64,000 bases of DNA from Rhodeus uyekii (taxonomy: Eukaryota; Chordata; Actinopteri; Cypriniformes; Acheilognathidae), in NCBI GenBank assembly GCA_037043235.1, contig JAWRVZ010000093.1:1052501-1116500 (forward strand). The letters run 5' to 3'. Positions 40,001 to 52,102 of this stretch are shown in pieces. Position numbers and translations under genes: made by a program. The notes under the pieces were generated by a model that searched no databases, was not told the origin of the DNA, and worked only from the letters and a program-made list of their open reading frames with translations. Each line of letters opens with the position of its first letter. The stretch's first letter is position 1.

Positions 40001-43000
40001 AACAGGTTACATTAATTTGATAATTCCAGCTTGAGGCGTGGGTCAGCTTTGAGTGTCTTTGGGACATTGAAGCACAATAAAGAATGAAATAACTGAAGTC
40101 ATTTGACTTTCTTCTCCTCCAAACTCAGCTCACTTTGACTCTCTTTCATTTCTTTCCTCTTTTCCTTCTCCCCCTCCTTCAAGCTGACAACCTTTTAAAT
40201 GAAGTTCGAAGGTTACTATGGAAACTGCAAGGTTGGCCTTTCATTCCCTGTTCGCTTGCTCAGTCCAGTTGGCTGATGGGAATCGTAGGCCGATCGCCTA
40301 GCAACTTGTTTACAGGATGGTGGATGTAAAGCGGTTTGAGCTCCCCCCACCTCTAACCTCACAGATGAGGCAGGAGGAATGACTCTCAGACGGACAAAAA
40401 GAGGCCGAGAAAGCGTCTCCAGTCACAATGTCCCTCTCCGCTGCAATTATCCTTTCACTCTGCCATCCCCCTCTCTCTCTCTATCTCTTTCTAAGCTGTT
40501 ACCTCTCTCCTAGCACGGTCGAACATAATTTGAGTGCAATTAACATCCCTTAAAAGCCCTCAGTGCCTTAAATGCTTGAAAATAGGAGAGACAGACAGAC
40601 ATAGAGAGATGGCAGGAGGGAGAGTAAGAGAAACAAGTTAAAGGAGAGAGAGAGAGAAAAGAGAGAAAAACAAACTGTGTCGCAGAGATTGCGAGACCTG
40701 GACAAAAAAAAAAATGTGTGCGATTCAGAACTTACTCACAATTCCAAAACAGTATGAACATAGAAGCACTGATACATGCTGGCAACGTTTCATCTTCGCA
40801 GTTATAATAATAGCTGCATTTTTACAATATCTCAAGATAATGTGATCGGAGCTTGCCAATGCAAAACTCAGCAGCATATTGAGCCTAAACCTTTTGCTTC
40901 TGTCTTGTTTCACATTAAAAACATCCAAACATCTTCTTTACATCATCTTTACAACATGATACATTTATGTGAGAAGCAAAATTGTGGAAGATAATGCAAC
41001 AAAGAATATAGAAAGATTGTTTCTGTCAGGTATGGGGGAAGAAGGGAAGAGCGAGGACTCAGTGTGCAGGGACTTACGGCTCTTTATTAACAAAAGAAAA
41101 CAAAACTTCAAACATAAACCACCCCCAGGGGGGAACACATAACTAGACTCGACACAACTTGACTTGGGCTGACTGGACAAGACATGAACCGGTAAGAGTA
41201 TAGGCAAAATAACGACAACGACACGACAAAGGACAGCAAGCATGAGCAGACTAAATACACACAGGAAGGAGGATAATTAATGGGAAACCAGCAGAGAGAA
41301 CTCAAACTAATGACAATGAAACAAGACGGGCGGGGTAACAGACAAGACATGAACACGTAGCCAATGCGGACGTGCAGCTGGTGACAACCAAACAGAAAAC
41401 ACAACAAGAAAGCACACAAACGAGAGAGAGCGTGGCTCGCGCAAAGCTTGAAACCGCGTCCACTCACATGATAGAGCGCACAAGAACGAGCAAACACCTG
41501 TTCTTGCGTCCTCACAACCAGGACGAACACACGAGTCATGAAAGCCCAAATCCCGACACAAAATCAAAACTGAACCAGACCAAAATATCAGGACCGGACA
41601 TCATAACTCGCACAAAAGACGTCACACAGACAAGCGTGCACGCGACTCGAACACACGCCGTGCACACGCACACACAACTCGAGACATTACGGTAGTGTCA
41701 GAGCTCTGCCACAAAACCAAGAAATGACTAGACTGAATGTGGCAGAACCCTGACAGTTTCTCCCTAAATGTAAACTGTATTTTTTTTTAAAGAAGTCATT
41801 ATTTATTAATACATTTTAAAACAAGAACATTTCAACTAAATAATTAAATTAATCTTGTCTTAACGATGTTTCGATATTTTTACTGGAAAGCAATTTTACT
41901 GATCTTGTTTTATGAATAAACCTAACCAAATCAAATGTAAAATATTGTATTATACTATATTGTTGTGGTTTTGTCCTATCAGCTCGGAATCGAGTCTTGG
42001 TTACTTAATATACTAAAATATTGAAAAGCGTCCATCCTGTAGTTGTTGTAATTGTATCGATTTCTTTGACCCTGTTTAGACTTGGTGTTAAGATGTGCTT
42101 CGGTCGATTGGACCCCAAGTGGACGACACTAAATACAAGTGTAAATACAGGAGCTTGTCCATTTTGGACCACTTCCGGTAGTCAAAAACACAATTGCCTG
42201 GATTGCTTTCATAGTGTAAATGCTCATGTGGTCGAATGTGTTCAACCAGCCATAAAAAAAATAATTTTAAAAACGCCTAACCTAACATATAAACATTATG
42301 GGAAGCCAGATGGGATTTAAACTGTGTTGGCTAAAGACCCAAGTTGATTTGAAGACGAAAAACATACCAAGCATAAAGTTCTCTTCCCATTTCTGATTTC
42401 GAACAATTTCCGTGGTCTTGTGGACATCAGAGCAGAAACGAAAACCAATGCTCTCCATGCGTTTTCCGTCCTCTCCAGTCACGTTGAGGTTATTTCGTCA
42501 ATTAAATCTGAAAATACCCATACATTTACCCATCCATAGACTCTCGCACTGAAGAAATCAGGACAGAAGAGGTTGTAAGAGCACAAAAGAGACACATTAA
42601 AACACCATGTGTCAATGGGGCCTTTTTTGAGGGGTTTCAGAAATCTTTCCCTTTCAAACATGTGACCAAAGTACAACAAGCACAGTTTCACCATTTATGT
42701 TTCAAGTGGTATTTCTGATTTGATTTACTTCATGATTGACTTGTTCCGCTGTCGCTGTCCAAGACACATGCAGGATTCTTCTCCAGCATCATATTTCGAT
42801 TGAGTCAATCTTTCTTCTGTCTTGCTGTCCAGCTTTTGCAACCAATGATATGAGGGTCTGAACTAATCTTATCTTCGTCTGCAATCAGAAAGACTTCTAA
42901 GGACTTCGTAGCCATCTTGTCCAGAGCCAAATAACATAGTATTTCTTCAGTGATTCAGTTATTCTCTATATAGCCCAAATGTATCAATGTTTTCAGTTGA

Positions 43001-44618
43001 CATGATCTTGGTCGTTATGTATAGTTCTAGTCCCATCCTTCTACTTTCCTCGGGCAGATGGTCCATATCTTCCTTGGTTTCAGTCAGCAGTGTTGTGTCA
43101 TCTTTCTCTTCCTCTTAGGGATGCACCGATATTTTGAGCGCCAAAAATTATTGGCTAAAAATGGCATTTACGTTTTTTGGCCGAAAGAGTAAAATGTCAG
43201 AAAACATATGCCAGTGTTCAGCCGTTAACACTGCGGAGTGACGCTGTACTCAATATTCTCCTCTATGCATGTGCGCTGTGCTCAGTTGTTCACCCTCTCG
43301 TTCGCTGATCCGCTTCCAGCTACGCTCAGCTCACATGCTCTGATAATAATAGCGTTGTAGGACTATAAATTATTTGGATAATTTGTCAAAAAATAAATCT
43401 GTTTAATCTGATTCTGTTGCATAGAACTCAACAAAGAATAATACATTGATTTTTAATATTAACTCTTTCCCCACCAGTGTTTTGTTTTAAAGCTGTCCGC
43501 CACCGCTAGCATTTTTTTTTAATAAATACTTTTTTTTTAATCAACATTCTTTTTTTATATCACGTGTGCACGTTTCAAGAAAAAAAGCTGAGAAAAGTAC
43601 TACATCTAAAATTTAGAATGATGATTGAAACACAGATGGAGTAGATAGAGTAAATCAACACCCCCAAAGCTTTACAGTCTAATTGCTCGTCCTGGGTGGA
43701 CATTTCATTAGGTAACCTAATGCACTTTGATTTATATGCGGTTTAAAGTTGATGATGCATTATTTCACATATGGATCTGCTTGCACACGCTATCGCTCGT
43801 TTCTGCTTCTTTGCTTGTGTTTTGAGCAGTTGATTCTTTACTTTTTCAGATGTTGTCTAATAGCGCCATCCTTATAATATTGAAAACACGGAAAGTCGGA
43901 AATTTCCTTCAATGGTGGGAAGCGCTGTCTCATAAATGACGGACATGTCTGTCAATAAACTTTATGTCCATTTTTAGAATAAAAGTGTGGTTATTTTATT
44001 GGCTTGTATTTCTTAAATTCAGAATCATTAAAATGATTGAATTTCATTAAAAAGTATAATATTCATACAATGATACAAAAAGGAGCTTTTATAAGCTTTG
44101 GCGTACAATTTGAACAGGTATGATGACAAGTTACAAAAATTAATTTGCCTCTGGTTCCCTTGCAATTCTTCTATGGGTCTGTGGTAAACATAACCTGACG
44201 ATACTTGAACGTTTTGTTCTACAGTGTAAACAGAACATACTCACACCCCAAACGTTACTTATTACAAACTTTTTTTTTAATCAAATTAACAGCTTCAAAA
44301 TTTGCTTATCACTCAAAAATGACCAGCCTACAAAAAATATCTTATCTCTCATTATACTATGTTACTACATATTGGATTCAATGTTTTTGTCAAATTATTT
44401 TACGTCAGTTATGTCAGGTTTTACACTTCTTTTTGTAACTGACTGATCATAGGCCTCAATGATCTGAGCTTATTTATGGATCATTTTGTCAATATTCAAC
44501 ATAACTCTTTTCTTTTTACTGTTTTTCACAATAATGTGATTTAATCCAGGAAGTTTGTTTTAAAATGATTTTATCTTGTACAAAATGGCACAATGTCAAA
44601 CTTGTGGTTTTCCCGGTC

Positions 44619-44660
<42 letters not shown>

Positions 44661-47600
44661 TATATATGTCATATTGTTATATATTTAAAACAACAACAAT
44701 AAGAAAAAGCTTTTAAAATTATTAATAAACATATTACTGTCAGGGTTCTGCCACATTCGGTCTAGTCATTTCTGGGTGTTGTGGCAGAGCTCTGACACTA
44801 CCGTAATGTCTCGTGTTTGGTGGGTGTGTGCGGCTTCAAGTTGCGAGTTGCGCGCCCTCTTGTCTGTGTGGCGTCTTATGTGTGGGTTATGATGTGGTCT
44901 TGTTCAGTTTCGGTTTTGTGTTGTGATTCGGACATTCATGACCCATGTGTTTGTCCTTGTCGTGAGCGCACGAGCCGAGTGTTTTCTCATTCTTGTGCGC
45001 TCTACGTTATGTGGGTGGGCGTGGTTTCGAGCTCTGCTCAAACCGCGCTCTCTCATGTCTGCATGTATTGTTGTACTTTCATGTTGTGACTCGTGTCATG
45101 CGCAGTTTGTTTTCACCAGCTGCACGCTCTCTTGTCCTGTTTCTTATGAACACGCGGCGATGCGCATCTGCATGGGCTGCGTGTTCATGTCTTTTAATTG
45201 TGTAACCCCACCCGTCTTGTTCCCTTGTTACTTTGATTTGTCCCAGCTGGTTTCCATTAAATTATCCTCCCTCTTGTGTCTATTTAATCCCTCCGTTTTC
45301 GTTGTCCTGTGTTGCGTCATTGTCGTTAAGTTGTCTTTCCATGTGTTGCTCTTTTGTGCTGTATGCCAAGCCTAGTCTTGTCGAGTCTTTTCGGTCCAGT
45401 TTGTTTAGTTTTAGTCAATCTTGTTTTTCCCCCTCAGGGTTGTTCATGTTTGAATTTTTTTTTTTTTTTTCAATAAATCCCTTCCCACCCAACATATTGA
45501 GTCCTCGTCTGCAAAACCTGACAAATACACTTATATTTATTTTAAATAAAAGTATTTATTATTTTCAAAATAACAAGCCCCTTTCTAAGTTAATCCTTGT
45601 TTTAAGGACCTCTCCCAGTGTATATTTATGGGATTTTTCTGCCTGATTTACTGTCCATTCACTTTTAAAATATAACAGTACACCTGTCTTCAACAATCTG
45701 CATGAAGCAAACCATTCAGATCTGTAGAATAAATGGTTATGGATGAGTTATGCACCAGAGTTTAATACTTAAGTTAGACCCTAAATATGAGCATCAGTAA
45801 TGGGATGCTTGACATAGAAAATGCCACTAACTAATAACAAACATAGTTCAGAACTAGAGCCGCTTGTTTTGTACTTGATCTGCTGATCCGCATGTACTGC
45901 GGGATAATATATGTGCATGTATCCTTTTAAGGGCCATAGGTCTGACGGGCGGACATAAAAGGTTTAATCACCCCATTATCCATAAAGACTGTCATTCCCC
46001 TGGCAGAGCCTGTACAACTACACACTCACACGCACATACACATACACACACAACACATGCATACGCATAGCTCATAAAGAGAGATAAAATATCACTTTTT
46101 CGGTGTCACAGCCATTTTACTTTTCCTCTTGTCCCTCATCGTCCCTCCATTACTCCTCGTCTCGCCCTCCCCGTCTCTTTCCGTCTCTCTTCCTCCCTCT
46201 TTCACTCTCGCCATGTGTGAAGGTCATGCAATTGATTTTCCTCTGTCTATTCATTTTTCAGTCCTGGTTTTGAAACGTGGGAAGCAGACAAAAGCCATAC
46301 CACCCCCCCTCCACCCCCACAGTGCGCACAGCCTCCCCTCCCCCGCTTCACGCCGCTCGCACCCGCTGTCAGCGTCCGCCCTGAGAGGAGCTCGACCCGG
46401 ACTTGCATTCCTGCACTGCAGTTTGAGATATGCATCATGACCATACCGACCCAGCTCAGTCCAGCAAACGGCATCGCCAGGACACATTCACTGAACAGCT
46501 GTGGCTATTGTGTCATATCCACTAATCACCAATATATCACAACTCATTTTAACCAGACACTGAATGTGCTAAGAATGCATTCTGACATTTTTATTATGAT
46601 ATTGTCTTTGTTTTTAGTGTTAAAGGGCTACATAAATTAAGTTTATTAGTATTGCGTTTTATTTAAAACTCTAAAGCCGTAAGCATGTCTGCAAGCATTA
46701 AATAAGCATTGAAGAATTTAAAGTGATTTAAAAGGTGAACAGTAAAATAACTATAATTTATTGTTAAGTAATCCTTCTGAAATATTGGCAAATAATATAT
46801 ATATATATATATATGTATAGTGCATTGCACTGTAACTCATTTATAAAACAAAATGCTCCGAACAAACATATAACCCTTCAATGCATCCTTCACCTTTAAA
46901 ACTGTTTAATTTATGCTTAATGTATGTGAACAGTAAAGCCCGACTTCTTTGGCTTGACTGGCCATATGGGGGGGGGGGGCTTCCAGCTCAGGTATTTTGT
47001 ATGTCCTCTGTTAAATATAGAGCCGTTTTATTCAAAATTCCCCCAGAAGAGCAAGCAAAGACAAATATAACCGCGTCCATCCTTTACGCAGATTGATATC
47101 TAAAAGGTTTTCTTTTTCTAACATTACTAACATTTACTAACATTTTCACTGACATTAAGATATTTAACTATTTTAGTTTTTTTTTGTAGTTTTAGTTATT
47201 TTAGTACTTCAACATATATTATTTTAGTTTTTTAGTTTTTATTGTAGTTTTAGTTATTTTAGTACTTCAACATATATTATTTCAGTTAGTTGCCAAAGTA
47301 ACATTTTTATTTTTGTCTAATTGTTTTTGATTATTTCAGTTTTAATTAATGAAGACAATTTGTAAGTTTTATGTAACAATAATAACCCTGCCCTGTACAG
47401 TGCATCAGCATGTGAAGCTTTTTTATTTATTAATACTATATATGTGGGGGCCTTCAAAAATAACCTTTATACTATCCTGTAGCTCAAGCAGGAGAGCATT
47501 CGTGCTTTCAATGCCAAGGTCATGGGTTTGATTCCCATGGAAAGCAAGAACTGATTAGAACATCAATGTGTTCCTTGAATTCAATAAGTCACTTTGGATA

Positions 47601-50360
47601 AAAGCGTCTGATAAATGCATAAATGTAAATGTACTATAGCTGAATGTACAGGATGTGGTTTCTAACGACATTCATTTCTTTTAAAACAGATCTTTAGTTC
47701 CTGATTGTGGTATAATGTATGATAAAAGGATGGTTTGCCTTCCTCCATCAATCTGTTGTCGAGATTCTCAAGTGTGACTCTCACCTGTATCCTATGCTTT
47801 GGTTTCCCATAGCTGTTTAAATTCATCAAGTCTCAGGTGGCATTTGTGTCCACGCATACCTACATCATAGTTTGGACCTGTTCACTTCCTCATAGGTATG
47901 TTTATCTACTACACAAACACAAATACACACACCCACACACAACTAATTGTAGCCTAGTTGTTTCCCCTCAGTAATAATAGCAATTAGACAACCCTTGTAA
48001 TTATGCTCTCCTCGTTATATAGTTAATTTCTATAATTACAAATCACACAGATAATTTCTTCTACCCTTTGTGTGTTTTTTCTTTCTATCCTGTTATACTA
48101 TGCATCTGCTTGAGTGGATGTGTGAGAGACAATAGCTGTGTCCCAAAATCTACTGAGCTGCCTACCTAGTAGACACTTTAAGACATCATGAACCTCTTGT
48201 GAACTCACTGAGTGCATTGATTGGGCTCTATATGTGTCACATGAGTTGCTGTCTGTATAGAGAACAACGCTGGTATGAAATGATGCTACATGGTCACCAG
48301 CATAAAGTATGTTTTGCATGCTGAGACCAGAAAGGGATGCTGGTTGCTGAGATTGGACTGAAGATTGGACTGAAGATTTCCAGCCCAACTACAGTATAAA
48401 ACCCGCCCATTTAAAAAAAAAATACCAGTTCGTTTTAATGTAAAAAATAACATTTCTAGTCAAGAAATAAAACCCAGCCAGTTTCATCAAAAGGCAGCCC
48501 AATGCATTTTTCTCCGGTCGGACGTGACCAAAAGGAGCCCAATCTGGCAACACTGGTTGCTGGTTTGGCTGCTCCACCAGTGAAACCAGCACTATACCAG
48601 CTCAAATCAGTGTAAACCAGTATGGAATTGATACTGGTTTATGCTGGATTTTTCAGAAGGGAATAGCTAGTGAATTGGTTCATTCGGGCGATTCATCTGA
48701 ATGAACACAATTAAATGAACTATGCAATTCCTTAAGCATCTTCTTTTAAGTATAGCAAAACATTTATATGGAAATTCTGCCATTCATTACTCTATTTCTA
48801 CAAGTTTAGGTTGGGTAAGTTTTTATTAAGAAGTCTAAAAAAATACAGTAAAAACTGAAATATTGTGAAACATTTAAAATAACTGTTTTCTAGAAACATT
48901 TTTCATTTTCTGCTGCTTAATATTTTTCAAGATTCTTGGATGAACAAAGTTCAAATAACAGCAACATCACAAATGTCTTTTCTTTAACTTTTGTTCTATT
49001 TAATGCGTCCTAATGCATATTAATTTCTTCCAAAAAAATCATATTACCTTATTATATATATATGCATCTGTTATCAGATAAGTCTGCTAACAATTTATAA
49101 TCAGATGATATATTTTATATCAGTTATTTAAAAAAAAAAACTCTTCCTTAAATGGTGTAATTAACCACATTTTGATGGTACTTCATTTTTAAAAACTAGA
49201 TTGACTGTTCAACGCTCCTTGTAAGTCGCAGCAGACAGCAAAGCAGTTCACGGGTCTTTGAAACAGAATATAGAGACCAACAGACAAAAACAGCAAGCAG
49301 AAAGAGAGACATTCGCCCAGGTATTTTAACAGGATCATATCGCTTTGATGCGGCAGGTATAATGAGGCTCGCAGGCGGGTTACAAAAGAACCATCTCTCA
49401 GAAACAGACTTCCTTGGTCTGGCCACTTGTTAACAAGCTTCAACGAGGGCTCTGGCTCTTTTGTTCGTCCCCGCCGGCTTCCACACAGCTCTACACACAG
49501 GCAGCGGCTAATTGGCTGTTAGATCTATTGTTCACTTCACAATTGAGATGAACCTATCAGAGGATGTAATGAATGACGGAGCATATTTGAGAAGCCAAAT
49601 GACCCTGCGCTCAAATGAAACTCAAATGAAAGAAAAGAGACATGAGAAAGGAAAATGTATCCTGATGACGCCTTTGACGGTAGATTTTGCTGTATACAGT
49701 CTGTATGCTGCAGTACGTTGGCAGTGAACTAGCAAATGCATTATTTTAGATGAGCCGTGTTTAACTCTGCATGACTGCGAGTGATTACTCTTGTGGCGCA
49801 ATCTCAATTACTTTTCTGTGTGTGTGTGTGTGTGTGTGTGTGCGTCCTTCTGTGTGTGCATGTGTAAGCGCTCTCTCTGCTTCTCCAGCAATTTTCGACG
49901 TGAGAGTGTCCCAAGCGACGTACACAAGCGACCTATAAGACAATAATAGCCTATTCCATTTAAATTCATTATTTAAATTAATAACGCATTTGCATTCATC
50001 GACAGGCCGCCTCTGTCATGTTCGAATTGAGTTTTGTTGTGGTTCACTCTAAGTCATCTCCTCTGTTAATGGCACCTCAAATACAAATCGACGTCAGAAT
50101 TGATACTGTCAATGAAAGCCTCGTATAAATCTGCCTCAAAATATGTGAGATGTAGTAAAGGATCTCACAATTTCTCATCTTTCCTGTGTAACAGAAAATC
50201 AGACCTGCTGTTTCAAATGTTATAGAAAGGAAAATGCATATTGTCGAAGCAATATTTAAAAAATAACCCAAAAATTACGTTTTGCAAATACAAATGAACA
50301 ACTGGTCCAAACTAAATGCCAATACTGACTGACTACATGTATTATTATTATTTTGAAACA

Positions 50361-50426
<66 letters not shown>

Positions 50427-52043
50427 CATATACAGAGACATACACATACATACAAATCCCAAATTATAGAAACAGGGTTTCAAATAAATCAATCCTTATA
50501 TAAACTTTTAATAAAAAATAATAGTAATAATAATTCTAAATAATAAATAATTATAAAATCAAAATTTACATGTTAAAAATTATACATTTATAAGATTAAA
50601 AAATATCACCTGTTTATGAGGAAATATTAAAAAAGGTTATAATTTTCTTCTTCTTTTTTTCTGCAATTTATGTGAAATATAAGTATTTTATCATTCACCA
50701 AGATTAGCAACTACAAAAAGAATCCGGTTCCAAACCAGTTGCCAATTCTAACAGACTAATTTTGACAAAATGTACATGTTATGTTTTTTCTAAATTATTT
50801 AATTGATCATATTAATCAAAAAAAAAATATATAATATATAATAAATAATAATAAATATAATAATAATAATAATAATAAAAAAAAGAAACAACAAAGTGTG
50901 AACTGTATTTCGATTTATGTCTTAAATTTTGATAAACACTTTTTTTTCTTTTTTTACTAATTTCTTTGGCATATTAAGTACCCAGCCTAATTCTCTAGGT
51001 GTAATGATCGCGCTTACGCTTGTTGCAGTTGTTCTCTCCCTCCAGTAGAGGGCTCCAGGGTGGGTCTCCCTGGCTGGCAAAGTGTCTCATGTGCAGGTAA
51101 CTGATGGTGAGGCGGATGATGGAGGCCTTGTCCAGCTGGCTGGTAATTGCCCCGGGAAGGGGAAGCATCTTCGCCAGCTCGAAGAACTCAAAGTTCTCTT
51201 TACCCCTCCGAGAGCGAGCTGCATTGCGCGACTTCTCCTTCCTCAAGTTCTGCAAGCTGGTGGAAAAAAAATAAGACAGGACGGAAAGAAAGAGAAGAGA
51301 AATTAACAAAAGTGACTATTCAATGATAATGTACAGGGTGATGAAGGCAAGAGAGTGTTGTTCAACTACAGTATTCATTGATATTTTATTGCGCATGTCA
51401 AAATGAACACATTAATGCATGTGATTAATTTTTTCAGTTTAACAGTTTAAAAATATTTAACGCAATTAACGCAGTATCCGGGGCTTTTCACTTCATCATT
51501 TGGCTAGGGTTAAAATATATGATCACGCACTTATTCATGCAATTGCTTTAAAACCACTCAAGCTCAATAAGACACAAAAGAGTGTGTATCTCATGCATGT
51601 GACACACACACACATGATTGGTGCACACAGAAAGCCGCCTCAGACAGAGCTTAAAAGGACAAAAACACACAATTACATAAAAATGCATTTTTCCAAGTAT
51701 CCTCGTCTACACAGTTGAATTCATTTTTTTACAAACAAAGAGTTGAAGGGAATATGAAATATTGAAGGGAACAGGTAAATGTCGCTTTCTTTATAATGAG
51801 ATTATGTGGATTTTTTTTTAAGTTAACATTAAATTAAAATGCATAATTTTTAATCTTTTTAAATCCTAATAAATGTTAAAATTTAAAATTTAAAGCTTTC
51901 AATTATACTGTAATGTTGAATAGATATAATAGCTAAATAGCTAAAACTGCGTAAAAAATAGCGTAATGGCTAAAACTGGGGGGGGGGGTCATTCATAAAA
52001 AAGATGCCACATTTTTCTGTATATATAAAACGAATACACATTT

Positions 52044-52102
<59 letters not shown>

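Larger units (their letters stand above)
35654..51017 (-). other. npas1: npas1 intron between exons 2 and 3 (15.4 kb)
   Basis: The largest intron between coding exons. It contains the pogo-like copy B, a broken Tc1 transposase, two LTR copies, a SINE and many microsatellites. Low-repeat stretches at about 36720-37150, 40180-40420, 45850-46020 and 49430-49640 have no coding similarity and may be regulatory. Confidence 0.6.

Noticed and set aside
44817..45646. Several overlapping frames of 70-150 codons, rich in Cys, Val and Ser
   Set aside because: They lie in an LTR, and equivalent frames recur in the related LTR copies at 32.2 and 41.1 kb.
51018..51249. Alternative acceptor CTTGCAG for the bHLH exon
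   Set aside because: It would put the exon out of phase with the start-codon exon. The CCACCAG site gives CLQNLRKEK in frame, as in the family.
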